This document shows, piece after piece, positions 1 through 21,300 of a DNA stretch of 64,000 nt. Location of the stretch: the NCBI RefSeq assembly GCF_024679245.1, contig NC_090174.1, positions 45,900,688-45,964,687 on the forward strand. The letters are read 5' to 3'. Origin of the DNA: Pseudorasbora parva. Lineage: Eukaryota > Chordata > Actinopteri > Cypriniformes > Gobionidae. The notes under the pieces were generated by a model, which made no database searches, had not been told where the DNA came from, and saw only the letters and a program-made list of their open reading frames with translations. Both the position numbers and the translations under genes were made by a program. The stretch's first letter is position 1. Every line of letters begins with the position of its first letter.

Positions 1-212
1 TACATATCGCAATGCTCTTGGGGGGAAAAAGGTGAGTCAGCACATGCAGCAAAAGGGGGAAGGCTTTCATTCTTTTCATTCACCGACCAGGATATGTCTT
101 AAACGATGCGTGAGACTCTTATGTGCAACAGACCCACCAATGGTTTTTCATCATGTGAGTCTGTACACTGTGATGATGTGTGAAGAGATGATGTTATGCA
201 TGTATGTGCCCG
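1..212 (-). other. prps1: prps1 3' UTR (partial)
   Basis: Downstream of the prps1 TAA at 213-215. No AATAAA or ATTAAA is seen on the minus strand, so the poly(A) site probably lies off the left edge. Confidence 0.6.
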
Positions 213-6300
<6,088 letters not shown>

Positions 6301-7099
6301 TGCGATATGATTGGATACGTTTCCGGGGGCTTAGATGACTGGCAGTTAGTTAGACAGATACGCGCAACGCACGTTCATGATGTCCCAGTTTACAGTTTAA
6401 GCGTGATATAACATAGCCTGACGGCATTATATAAAGCTAATCAAATTATATACAGTTAGAAACCAGCTAATAGATGGAAAAATCGATAGACCTAATAGAA
6501 AAGGCTTGTGTCATCACCAGACTCTTATTAAAACTCTCATGTGGTATGCAGATGGGATATAAACAAACATTTGCAATGACCTCATTATGCTTCATAGAAC
6601 ATGCATTATAAATTAGTTTCCAGTGCTGCTGTTCTACTTTTTAAGTTCTGTGATTTATTGCGATATTGGAAAAACGTTATAGTTAATAGCGCACTCTTGT
6701 GGTAGAGTTTCAGCAGTGTGCTCCTTGAACTGCTGTTGTAGGCTAGTTTGTAAGACTAGAAATTAACACACACACACACACACACAATCCTGCCATCAAA
6801 GCTGATTTACAGTGAGGTAAAGGGATTTAGTACCAGATGAGCACAAACTAACTACAAAATGGCTACATTAGGGCCCAGTTTCACAGGTAGGGCTTAGCCT
6901 AAACCAGTATTAGACCTTAGTTCAATTAGGACATTTAATAAGCTTTTATAAAAGTGTCATATTTTAATTTATGTCAGTGCAAGTTTCTTTCAACTAAAAC
7001 AGCTCAATCGTGCAGACTAGCTTTGAAACCGGGCAAATGTTGTTAAACCATGATATTACTCTTAAATAAAAATAAGACACAACCGAAACAAGTGATCAA
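6301..7099. other. Intergenic prps1-nexmif, no gene seen
   Basis: Contains a (CA)n tract at 6766-6786 and A/T-rich repeat-like sequence. No spliced or long reading frame is supported. Confidence 0.6.
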
Positions 7100-9566
7100 A
7101 AGCTCTTTTTAATTAATATTTATTCCATAAACATGATTACAAAACTCAGCAAGTTACCAATATTACATTTGTCACCATACAGGCTTGATCACAAATATTT
7201 CAACTTTTGTGACAGATACAACAAAAACAAAATACTAGAATAATTTACATGAAAATCTATAAAACAGCAATGAGATCACAAATTAGTGTTATTGTTCCAC
7301 TGTCTGTTTTCATGGTTTCTTTTTTAATCTTTAAATAATATATGTTTTTTTACTAGAGCACAACACTCTTACAACAAGATTGGTCCAATTACAAAAACTC
7401 TCAACAAAGAGTCACAGCTTGCTCTCCTTCTCTCTCCTTTACAATAGTTTTTTATTTATTTTTATAATATTTTCAATTTTTGGTTTTAAAACAAACAAAC
7501 AAAAAACAAATAAGAGAGAGAGAAAGAAAAAGAAAGAAAGAAAACATGGCAATTAGCAACCTTTTCACTTGCTGAAAAGGGAAAAGAACAAAGCCACAGT
7601 AAGAACGACCTCACATCACTTTCTAAGAAAAATATACACTTAGAAAATATGTTACAAATTGGCACAATGAAAAATATACAGGTCATCATTTTTTTCCTAC
7701 ATCAAGTTCATTGAGAATCCACCTGGTGAAGACAGACCAGGCAGTAGAAACAGTTTATTTTTTTCCTTGATGATGAGAAAAGGCAAAAGTAATGTAGTGT
7801 CAAATAAATCATGACAAAAAATAAAAATAAAAATACTTCCAACTTGACAATATAATACATTCATAAATAGGGCACAAATAAGTTTTTGATATGCCTGTTT
7901 TTAACGTTACATGATGCACTTATAGGGGAATAACACTGTTAAAGATTTTTTTAAAAATATGAACAGTTAGTGCAGGGGATGTGTGCTATAAAGTTTTCAC
8001 TGGTGTAAAACTCTGTTCTCAAAATATGAACAAGAGCACCCTGCACTGGCATCACAGATGTTCTGCAGGTTTAGCAACAATAGGGCTATGTAAAAACAGT
8101 ACAGCAGGGGGCCCCACTGAGAACAGCTTGAGTTTGTATGGCGAGATGAGATGCTGAGGGAATGAGATGTAAATTCAGTTGGGTTTCCTGAGCCAACTGA
8201 CCTGAACCAACTGCGTTACATCTCCATTCACTCAGCATGGGGGAAAAAATGGACAGCAAACTTAAACTTTCACCGGCTAATATTTCCTGGCTTTTTGCTT
8301 GGTGTGGCTGATTTGGCTAGGATGGCCCGAATTAGTTCACCCTAAAATCAAGAAGTTTTCAGAGGAGCTCACTTCTGAATCACACCACCAGCAGTGGAAT
8401 GTCACTCATCATCTGCACCTGTGTTCATCAACATTTTCTCCAATAATTTAACCTCAATTCATTCACAACAATGTGAACAGCATTTGCACAAATACCCATT
8501 GAATAGGAGGAACAGTTCACAAACTAATCCAATGCAGTGAACAACTTAAAAGTGTTTCACACTCTGTCAAAATATCTCTTTTCAAATAGATATTCACAAA
8601 AGAGGGGATCCAGGGAGTTGTACAATCCTGCAGCAATGTAGTAAACAGTATGGGGGGGGGGGGGTACCAAGTTGGCTTCTTTCCCTCTTTTTATAACACA
8701 ACAAATAACATTCCAACAGCAATTGAAAAACGATGGTTTTGAGATCAGGTAAGAAAAACAGGCGAGTCAGAGAAAGTAATAATACAGGGGATCAGCATTC
8801 ACGGCACATATTCATATCATGTTTTTAAATGCATGCACATCACTAGCAACAAATTAGAAAAACTTTCAAAAAAATATTTGGTCCTGCTCTTAACTGATTT
8901 TAAGGGTGTAAAATTCATTAGAGGTAAAGAGAAAAATGTATATTGAAATCTAAATTAGAAAATTTAGGGTAAGTAAACATGTTTGAATGCATTATATGTC
9001 TTGTTATGAGAAGGAATGATAATTTTCTTACCTTGTTATACACGAACAATGATCTTTTACCACCAAGAAATAAATCAGAATAAAAGGCAACCAATGAATT
9101 TCTCTGCCATTATAGCACTTCGGCTCTTGTCATGCATCTCTCACATCATGCCTCTAATCTGGAACTTGCCACAAGAGTAAAACAGAAAATAAACCAACAT
9201 TTTTCTTTTGATTGTTGAGATGACTCCTCGCTGTTTGTACAGATGCGATGCAACAGGAGTGAATCTCAGATTAACAACTCCCCCACCCCATCCCAAGCTC
9301 ACACACACACTCTCCAATCACTGCCACATTATAAAACAGCAAATATTTATGTAGATAAAAATGTCTGTACATTTAATTGTTCATAGTTTGGCACATTAAT
9401 TTTAAACATGTTTGATATAATCTTGTTTTGTAAATAGTGCATATGTTTGTGTACAACAGCATTTTGATACTGGCAGGAGGAGATTCACTGGAGAACAGAT
9501 GAATGAACCCCCTTTTCACAAGTTATAAACAAACGACAATAATGGAAAAAAAAATCTCTTGATATT
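7100..9566 (-). other. nexmif: nexmif 3' UTR, about 2.45 kb
   Basis: Runs from the TGA at 9567-9569 to a canonical AATAAA on the minus strand at 7119-7124. The stretch is A/T-rich without credible reading frames and includes a 13-nt G run at 8652-8664. A long 3' UTR suits a neuronal gene, but transcript extent is inferred. Confidence 0.65.
7119..7124 (-). terminator. nexmif: Poly(A) signal for nexmif
   Basis: AATAAA on the minus strand (tttatt on plus), the only strong signal noted at the end of the long nexmif 3' UTR. Confidence 0.6.
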
Positions 9567-12500
9567 TCAGAACATCTTGGTGAAGATGCTTTCTTTTAGC
9601 TTGTCAAAGCCCAGTGTTCTGAGGGGTTGGCACAGAAACGAGGGAGAAACGATTCTTAGCACAGAATACTACACATGACCTTTGACCCCTGAACAGAAGG
9701 CAACCATTTGCTGAGAGACAGAGCAGGGCGCTGGGCTCGGTTTAAACCATGGTGCTGTGACACCGATTTAACACATACAGTGTTATAGCTGCAACGGAAA
9801 ACAAAAAGACAAAAAATGTATATTTAGATAAACACCATACTAAAAGAGAATCCTAAGACTTTCAAGGCATTTTTCTTCTTGGAAAGAAACAAAATCAAAT
9901 AAAAACAACTGAATTTTGTCAGATAAAAATGCAACAAAGCAGCAATGGTGAGTAGGGTGCAGCCATGACAGTGAGACTTCAGTCAGTCTAGTAGGTAGTT
10001 TAGCAGGGCTGACATGCAGGATGTGCCTGCCTTCCAGTGGGCTAGGCAAAGGATTGTGGGTAAAGTCGGTGCCATGCAGCTCTGAAATGTGGAAAGGATT
10101 TGAGGAGGATTTGGCAGGGTGCGAGGGAAGGGAACGGAGAAAGAGAAGGGGCACATTGCAGAGAGAAAATATTACCTCCGTTTCTCTACCAAAGCGGTCA
10201 ATGCTACTCCTTTAATGTCCCTTTTGCCCGCTAAGAGTTCCTCACGGGCAAACTTAGCACTGCTTTTGTGACGGTACATTTTTTTGTGGGCTGGGCGGTG
10301 TGGAAGTGGGAGGCAGTCTAATCCAAGGGTAGGAAAGAAGCCTGGTGGGAGAAGTTTAGGCAGTGCTTTACCACCACGCCCAGCCCCTTTCTTCCCTCGA
10401 CCTCCGCTCGAAGAACCACCCCGCTTTTTAAGGTCAGCAGCACTACCTAGAATCTTCAGTGTCTGGCTCTGGAGGGCATGTTGACCTGGTGACAGGCAAG
10501 GACCCCAAAGAGGTTCCACAGAGGCCCTCATAAAACGCTGTACCTCAGCCATGCCGGACACTATATTGGACAGGATGTTTGATGGTTCCTGGAATTCTCG
10601 TTGGTCATCGTTTGACAGTCCCCCGGTAAGAGGCCACTCCCCCTGAGCTCCAATCAAGCCAAGCGATGGGGTGGGGGATGAAGCGCAACTTCCTGACCCT
10701 CCGGCACATTTCGCTGCTTTGCCCTCTAGCAAGGCTTTGATCTTCTTAACAGAACGAGAACCCTGACGTGGGAGCTTTACTTTCTCTCCTTTTACTGTTT
10801 TTGGAGTTTTAGTCTTTTTCGTGCCTTGTCCATTTTTCCCACCCTTTTTCGTTGAACCTTTGTGATCCCTTAGCCCTACATTTTCCTCCTCTGTGTTGAA
10901 AGACTGTATCTGAAGGAGGTGTGGGTTTCCATTTTCATTTAGTTGTGGGACAACTCCACAGTTCCATTGTACATTTGCCTCTGCTGCCTCAGAGAACTCT
11001 CCAACTTTACCACAATTCCCAAGCAGCTGTGGGGAAGAGTTAGGTGTGTCTGGTGGGGACATCTCAGATAGCGATGAATGACGGAACTTGTCAGGGGTAA
11101 AGTTGGAGATATCCAGAAGATCAGTGGACTCTCGAAGTGGAGCAACCTCCTCTAGACTTTGCTGCAGGATAAGCCGTGGACTGCAATGGGGCAAGAAACC
11201 ATCGTTGATCTCGCTGATCTCTTCTTCCCTCTCTCTTTCTCCCTCTCTTAGGCTCAGCGAGCTGTAGTTGCTAGATGTGGCAGAAAGTGACCCTAGGGAA
11301 TTAAAGCTAACCAGTCTCCCTACACCACTGTCACTCCGAGACCCGGCCGGACTCAAGCCATAATCTGCTTCAGGTTGGGACTCTTCATATGACACCCTGC
11401 ACCCCGATAGAGAAACTTGCCCATACCCTGCAACATTTGTGCCATCCCCTGCTAACACAGGCAATTGTGTGGGAAAGCCTGAAGGCATCATAGGCGACTG
11501 GGTTGGGATGTCCGGGGAGAAGGGCAGCTGTTCAGCAGATGGTTGAGATGGCCATGAAATGGGCTGGTTTGGTTCAGTAAGGTTTGGCTCAGAATAATGT
11601 GTGTGGTGGGGCCCATGGTTCATAGGTGAAGGAGAGTGGGGCAGCTCTGATTCAGAGGGAGGAGAGAGAACACAGCTCTGGACTGGCTGAAGGGTGGGAT
11701 TCTGAAGCCCTGGATGGAAATAGGTGATATTAGCAGTGCTTGATGACTCAGAGGCTTCAAGAAGTGTCTGCAGGTATCCCCCTGGGAGAAGTTCAGCATT
11801 TCCATTAGTCCCTGGGGCTGTTGGGGTCAAAGTGCATTTTTCATGGTCATTACTGGAGGCTTCATTTGTGACATTGCCATCCAAAGAGTTACTAAGGTTT
11901 TCTGGTAAACATGGGCTGCACTGCTCAATCTCAGTGGCTTCAAGGACTTCCGGTGTCTCCGCCTCTTTTAACTTTTTCAACCTAAGTCTTGCTTCACTTT
12001 TGAACTTCTTTAGCTTCCCTGTTTTACCTGCTTTTCTTCTTTCTTCTCTCTCCTGTGTTCTGCTTTTAGCCCTGGCAGTGTATGTAATGGAGGTAATGCC
12101 TTCTTTTGGTTCCTCTGTGCTTTTCAGTGATTCAGTCTCCTCTGGCTGATTGATGCCAGGAACCACTATAGTTTGGCTGGGGAGGGAATTCTGTACTGCA
12201 TGGATCTGCTGGATCCTGAGTCTGGCCAACCTGTGCTTGCGTTTGTGTGTAGTGCTTGGTGGTCTTTTGCAGCCATTGAGACGTTTGGTTGGATCTGCAT
12301 CTGTCAATCTATTCTGTTCCTGTAGCTCCCTTTCTTTTTCCTGCCAGTATGCTTTTAACGGTGCAAGTCTCTCATAGCGTAGCAGAGCATTTGGACTCAA
12401 ACAGACCATAGCAGGTGATGGGTCGATTCGTCCCAGTCGCACTCTCATGTGCCTCTGGCCTTTAAACCGATTAATAATTATGTATTTTATAATGACAGGT

Positions 12501-14018
12501 GGGTCCTTCCTATTTGACCGCCGCCTCTTCTTCGGGCACCAGTCATCATCACGCTCTTTTTTGAGCCCAGCGGGCTGTTTATCTCGCTTCTCTGCGTTTT
12601 TCTCACTTTCTATAGAGTCCACATCGTACAAGTAGTCTTCTCGGTAGGCCACCTTCCTCTTGGCTCGAAGGCGGTAGCTTAGCTGGCTGGAGGAGCTAGA
12701 GTTTTCTCTGGACAAACGGCCATGGCGGAGGGAGAGCGCATGGTCTGGGGAACCTGTGCAGGAGCTGTCATCACTGAATTCACCAGAATCTTCTGGAGAA
12801 TTACTGAGGTCAAAAAGAAAGTTACTGTCTGGGCTAATATTGGGGGTCACATGATCCTCACCCTTAATCTCAATAGATTGGTCCATTTTCTCTTTTGGCC
12901 CCTCCTTTCTACTGCAAGGTAAACTGGGAAAGAATCCTAGCTGAGATTCATCCTGAAGGGCAGACTCACTTCTCTCCTGTACTCCATCCTGATAGGATTC
13001 GTAGCGTATCTTGAGTGAGCAGACATCAGTACTGAGTGCTGTCTCTTCCTCTTGAAACATGTAATTCTCCACATCTTCTTCACAGAACAGATTGACTGCA
13101 AGTTCACTGCGGGAACATAAGTCCAACAGCTCCATTCGGCTTTCACTTATGAGTGTCTCTAAACAACTCCAGTCCTGTGCCTCCTCTCCAAGACCTTCGT
13201 AAATGCTCCTGGATGCAGGATCCTCATCTGATTCACTCTCCTGCATCGACCTCCCTTCCTCAGCCCCCTCATTGGTTACAGCTGGATGGGTGGGGCCGCT
13301 GAGCAACTGGTCAGATAGAACCTGGTCACCATAGCGACCTGTGCTGGGGGCAGGACCAAGGCATTGCAAATTGATGCTGGCAAAGCCAAGTACGGACTCA
13401 CAGGATTCCGGTTCTGTCTGATTTTTGGGGATCAGACAGCTAAGGCAATCTCCGCCCCTGGAGTCCATGTTAGAGAGGGATGACCTGTCACAGGTCTGTG
13501 GCACAGACCAAGGCGTCACAGGTTTGGAACAGGGCACAGAAGAGAGAGATGAAAGGGATGAAAGAGAGGAGAATGAAGAGAGAGAGGATAGAGAGGTGGT
13601 GTTGGAGACAGACCCATCATGCAGGTCAGCTGGGCTAAGAGGACCTTCAGAGGTCTGACTCTGGCCACAGAGTGAGGGCAGGGAAAGCACTGCAGGAGTG
13701 ATGTCATCACAGCGCCTTAGATCATGTGACACATCTGCCAACGGGTCATGTGGTTCTAAAAAAAAAAAAAAGAAGGAAAAAAAAGTGAAATGCAAGTTTT
13801 CCTGAAAATGCAATGATATAAAGACAAATGTTACATATTTCATTGAAACTAATTTACGTAAAATGCTGCATTTTATATGTGCGTGGGAACTCCTACCATT
13901 TTCACTAGCATCTCTTGGGCAGGGGCTGTGATCTGCCCCTGAGAATCGAGACTCCTGTAGAACATCCATCAATCTGAACTGAATCTCTCTCTCACTAACA
14001 TAATTACCACTGTTCAGC
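9567..14018 (-). CDS. nexmif: Neurite extension and migration factor (KIAA2022 family)
   Basis: Nuclear protein linked in mammals to neuronal migration, neurite growth and X-linked intellectual disability; its biochemical activity is unclear. Exons in the window: 13897-14018, 10176-13755 and terminal 9567-9618. From the ATG at 13969 they give 3705 nt, 1234 aa (human about 1516). Blocks matching human NEXMIF from memory: LLDLCSRSELAVNLF, DVCSLKIRYES, EDYLYDVDS, CPKKRRRSNRK (likely nuclear signal) and VIIKYIIINRFKGQ near 12450-12510. The big exon ends CGGAG|GTAATA, and a CCCCTCAG acceptor at 9619-9620 continues the phase into 17 codons ending in TGA; without this splice the frame would stop at 10172. 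The first exon stays open upstream of 13969, so an extra 5' coding exon is possible; the N-terminus does not resemble human. Start is uncertain, family is secure. Confidence 0.9.
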
Positions 14019-16149
<2,131 letters not shown>

Positions 16150-16542
16150 CGCTATGATACGCGCTCTGCTATTCTGCATCTCCCATCGCCAAATGCCGCA
16201 TCGGTCGCAGGCGCTGAGCCGCGAGCACCGACCGCAAGCAAAACGCGGGGAAAATGAAAATGCGTAAAACGGCACATACGGAATATCGCCACATGCCATT
16301 GCTCGTGTTATTGCTGTCTGTGAACGAGTGCGTATGTAGCTGTGGCCTTGGCTTAGGGGGGATGGTGTGTACGAGCGAAAGAGAGAGCGTGTGTGTGCGT
16401 GTGTGCGTGCGTGCGTGCGTGTGTGTGTGTGTGTGTGTGTGCCTGTTTGCCTCACGTAGCACCAATGCTTTCTGTCCCCTCAAACGATGGCCTGCGACTC
16501 ATAGCTTTCGCAGGACACTGAGCCATTCGTCCTCCTCTTCTC

Positions 16543-16591
<49 letters not shown>

Positions 16592-17290
16592 TGCAATATG
16601 GACGCATCATGACAGCTGACACTCGCTCCACCATTTCTCCCCATTGCAGCGTTTGACGCGCGTCACACTGGCCCACTCACCGCATCACACACATAAACAC
16701 GCACAGCTCACATACTCACCTCCCGTTACACCCGGGCCGCACGTCCCGCCCGCTCTTAAGACTCCGGTTGATCGCTCGGCGTGTGGAATGCTGTCATATG
16801 TTGTTGATTTTTTTTGTTTGTTTTTTTGTTACCCACTTCAATGCAGTGGTCTCACCATGTTTCCCCTCTCTCGCGAGCCCGGACTGCCTCCCCGGTAGCA
16901 GCAGGTGGACGCGCCTCTCGCGCCTCGGAGCCCCTACCACTCCATTTTATTCCCTCGCGCTCCAGGGTTTCCAGGAAACAAACAAAGGTCTGCAGCAGCC
17001 CCTGCTCCTCGCCGCATGCTCCCTCTCTCCCGTTCCGTTCTTCCCTTAGAGTCGCTTTTGTTTTTGCCGTATGTGCGTGTGTGACGGAGACGGGGGTGTG
17101 CGTGCGTGTGTATGTGTTTTTCCCAGCTGTACCCCGTCCGTCCCTGACAACGACGGCGCGCTCGTGCGCTGCTGCTCCCCCTCTTTTGAGACCTGCCATA
17201 AAGAGCGCGCCCCCATATTTTGCACGGCGGCGCGCTATGGAATCGGGAGCGCGCGGCACTGCTGAACAGGTGCAGAGGCGCACGCATGCG
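16150..17290. promoter_or_regulatory. nexmif: CpG-rich island, likely nexmif promoter/5' exon region
   Basis: Strongly G/C- and CpG-rich against A/T-rich flanks. It contains (GT)n at 16390-16441 and (CA)n at 16545-16588. It lies upstream of nexmif (minus) and about 1 kb before uprt (plus). Open frames here on both strands come from base composition, not conservation. Assignment to nexmif rests on position only. Confidence 0.5.
16390..16588. repeat. (GT)n and (CA)n tracts in the CpG-rich region
   Basis: (GT/GC)n at 16390-16441 and (CA)n at 16545-16588, in opposite sense and about 100 bp apart. Confidence 0.95.
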
Positions 17291-18060
17291 CACTGATGCT
17301 TCACAAGCTCCAAGCACCAACAGGGTCTGCAGATTTAAGTTTATTTCCCACAGACAAGCTGGTATTATACATACGCACTTAGTTTAAATAAATGAATACC
17401 AGTAAGGAAATATGAAAGTCAATACCAGTAAGAAAATGTAGAAAAATCAATCCATCAATCCAAAATAAAAAATATTGGGAAATTAGTGAAATATTGAAAT
17501 TAAAAATAATATTCATGTATGAAACTGGTAGGCTATTAGAAATGAATGAACAAATAAAAAGGGCTATCAGCGAGGACATTTGAAAGCAAAACATTTGAAA
17601 AATTCACCAAGTTGAAAATAAAAAATACCTTTTTTTAACGAAACTATAGCTGGTAGTATTACACATGTTCGATAAATAAATGTTAGCTATGGAATTTGAA
17701 AATTGAAAGTTGCCTACTGAGTAATTTGGGAGATGTCGAAAATAAAAATAATCTTCATTTACAAAAAAAGCACAATAAATATCAACGAATACATTTTAAA
17801 GCCAAAATGTTGAAAATATTGAAAATAAAAATCATCTTAATTTCTCATGTAAACTTGCAACAACACGAGATCTTGTATATGTGTTATATACATATATGTA
17901 TATATGTAATACATTTATCATATATTTACTGGAATGTAGGCTACCATATGTTTGCTGCCTTGTAATACCATCTTTTCATGATATGTTTTTAATCTTTTAA
18001 CCTATAATTACACTTGTTAAACCATGATGTATTAAAATCACCACATAAACAATTCACTGC
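17291..18060. other. A/T-rich spacer between nexmif and uprt promoters
   Basis: Low-complexity A/T-rich sequence with repeated GAAAATAAAAAT-like motifs. No gene seen. Confidence 0.6.
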
Positions 18061-18099
18061 TCATCACTTGGTTTTGCGTGAATGAGGGCCGCAGTGTCC

Positions 18100-18240
18100 C
18101 GCCCCTTACGTCAATGAAATTTAGATTGGCATGGTTTCTATCCAATACGGTGAACATGGGATATGACGTCAGGTTGTTTTTCCCGGGAGCGTGCGTCGTC
18201 TATCATGCGTCTCCTCCGCTCAGTTATAGCCATGGCGAGA
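18100..18240 (+). promoter_or_regulatory. uprt: uprt core promoter with CRE-like and CCAAT motifs
   Basis: TTACGTCA at 18106-18113, inverted CCAAT (ATTGG) at 18125-18129, CCAAT at 18142-18146 and a full palindromic CRE TGACGTCA at 18164-18171, all 170-235 bp before the start codon. The arrangement resembles CREB/ATF plus NF-Y promoters. Transcription start inferred, not seen. Confidence 0.6.
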
Positions 18241-18339
18241 TAGTTTTTTACGGAAAACATCGTCCGTGGAATAGAAGAGTCATCATTTAAGTGGACCAGG
18301 TGGTTTCGTGTAGTGGTTTCTTCTTGTGGGTTTAGTCAT

Positions 18340-21300
18340 ATGGAAACGTATCTTATCGAAAAGATGCCGTGCCATAATCAGCAGCTGAATAACAGTGAAA
18401 GCCCCGAACACGCCGCGAAGCACGTCCGCTTCGCTCGGAGCAGCGCTGCCGCTGCTGAAACCTGTCAAGATGACACGGAACCGTGTGAAAACCAAACAAT
18501 GAGCGACATCCATGGACAAATAGGACCTCAGCTGAAACTCTTGCCATTAAATGACCAAATACGAGAACTTCAGACTATCATTCGGGACAAGTGAGTCTCT
18601 AGTCCGCCTTTTAACCGGATTTGGATTGAGTGCACGTTGTCATTGCGTGTCCTGCTAGGCCATATCTGGATGTCATTGCATGTACACAAGAACATAAACA
18701 TGTAACTTATCAGAATATAAAATGTCCTTGGAATAAACTAATGCAAATAACTAAATACAATGTCATCATGTATTATATATTTCTGGTTTGTCACCGAGAC
18801 TTTTCCTGTCTCTTTCTTTTTCTGTCACCCAGAACTACCAGTAGAGGTGATTTTGTGTTCTGTGCTGATAGATTGGTAAGCTTCACCAAAAATGTTAAAG
18901 GATTGTGGTCTTGTGTTAAAATGCCAATGTATCCTACTAACGGTTTTAAAACAGCTGTTACTCTTGCAAATGAAAAGAAATGTTGCAATGTATGGTTGGT
19001 TGATTAGGTTTCACATTCCTTGATTGCTTTTTTTATATTTGACTTTATTATTAAAGAATCAACTTGAGAATCAAATATACAATTGTAAAGTCGACTATAT
19101 TCTGTTTGGTTTGCTAACCCTTCAATTTGATTCTGGTTGTTTTGCTCTCAGATAAGATTAGTGGTGGAAGAGGGTCTCAATCAGCTTCCATACAGTGAAT
19201 GCACTGTAACCACACCAACAGGTGAGCCTGTTACCATGGTGATTAAGCTTACTGTAATCTTTTGGCGTATGAACATGACATTGTTGCTATCAGCTGTTGA
19301 ATTGTCCAAATCCAAAGTTTTGTTCTGTACTTCTTATGCAGGTCATAAATATGAGGGCGTGAAGTTTGAAAAGGGGAACTGTGGTGTTAGCATCATGAGA
19401 AGTGGTGAGTCTCTTTCTTTCACACAAATTCATACACACAGCCATGATGGATGGAGAAAAAAAACAGCCTTATTTAGCGTGCGTGAATTATATACTTCAA
19501 AACACGTGTTATTGTGAGCAGGTGAGGCCATGGAGCAAGGCCTAAGAGATTGCTGCAGATCAATCCGTATTGGGAAGATTCTGATCCAGAGTGATGAGGA
19601 GACACAAAAGGCCAAAGTTTACTATGCAAAATTTCCTCCTGACATCAGCAGACGGAAAGTTCTGCTCATGTACCCTATTCTCAGTAAGTAATTCACCTTA
19701 TAATGGGCCTTTCACACCAACGCGGAATGTGCTGCGCTTGCCGCAGGGTTTAGCGTAGCATTTCAGATACAACGCGATATGCGTTTGGCTGGCCAGAGCA
19801 AAGTAGGCATCGTTTTTAAAACTTTTAGCTGGAGTTCTATTTCTATATTCGTTCAGGAGCAAATCTACCTCCGTGCTAAGAAGTGAGCGAGGAAGAATCG
19901 TCAGAAGAATGTCAAGGGTGCGCTCCGCTGCGCGTGCGCTTTGGTCGGCGCAGCAACAAACCATCCTTCGTGGCGCAAGCCATTGAAATGAATGGATTTC
20001 TTAGTGCAGCGGTGCCGTTGCCGCGTTTGGTGTGAAAGGCCCATAACAAGGCATTAAAGGAGTGGTTACCCCAAGATTTACTCGCCCTCACACCATCCTA
20101 AGTGTATATGACTTTTTATTCTTCTGAGGACCATAATCGGAGTTATATTAATAAATATCCTGATTCTTCCAAGCTTTATAATGGCAGTGATGGGTCCATA
20201 GAGTTTAAAGCTCAAAAAAGCATCCAATTGTCATAAACGTACTCCATACAGCTCTGAGGTGTTAATAAAGGCCACCTGAAGGGAAACAATGGGAAAACTT
20301 CTTTCTGTGTAAGTTTAATACGGAAAGCAGTCTGGCAGAAGCTGCCCGACACTGCCATTATAGCTTATATTTATTTATATAACTCTGAATGTTTTAATCG
20401 CAAATAGAAAGTCGTTTACACCTAGGATGGCTTGAGGGTGTGTATATCATGGGATAATTTTTATTTGAAAGTTAACTACTCCTTTAAAGGTGGCATGAAT
20501 TGGCTTTTATTTTTTTATACTGTTGTCCGAGGTCAACTAATGACATTTGTGTTTTTTTTTCATTCAAAAACATCATAACTAATAAGTAATAGGCTATTTT
20601 CTACACTGGTTTTGAGGCTGTCTTCTGAACGCTGGGTTTTGATGGCCTGCCGTACTGGAGACTTGGAAGTAAACACCCACGGCTAGGATTGGAGAAGATT
20701 TGCATATTTAATGAGCTCAAGCTCCACTGTCATATCTATGCCCCTGTCAGTTCAGTTCACATGACGGAGAGATTGTTTTGAAAGCGGCAACTGCAATGAT
20801 TCTCTCGACCACAGGGCTTGTAAACGTCTTTATCAAACAAACACAATTATTTATTTCTCATCCACTCGCGATATTATTTCTGTATTTACATGGCCCACAC
20901 GATCGGTCCATATAAGCGCGAACACACACACATGCGCGCCCAGGACTACTATTAGGCCTACATATACAAAAGATGTTTTACTCACGTAAGTTTGTTGCAC
21001 CATTCCTGTCAAATCCAATATAGAAGGCACAACATTGTTTCTGCAAAGCCAGCACTTGATGCTTGTTTACAAACGATTCCGGCATTCCGCAGTGAAATGA
21101 AGCACCACAAACGTTCTTCCCCATGTGAGCTGGAACTTCAATAAACATAAATGAAGTATCACACATTCCTAATATTAGGATCCGAATGAAGCTTATGCAG
21201 TGACTGTGTTCTTCCACAATATCTTGCTATCTTCTTCCACGTTTATTGCGGCTGGCTAGTGATCCGGTGTGTAAGAATGAAGCATAGAATCGTTTGCTGA

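Noticed and set aside
16644..17320. Overlapping 90-160 codon frames in the CpG-rich region
   Set aside because: Open on several frames of both strands at once, as expected for G/C-rich DNA; no conserved motif.
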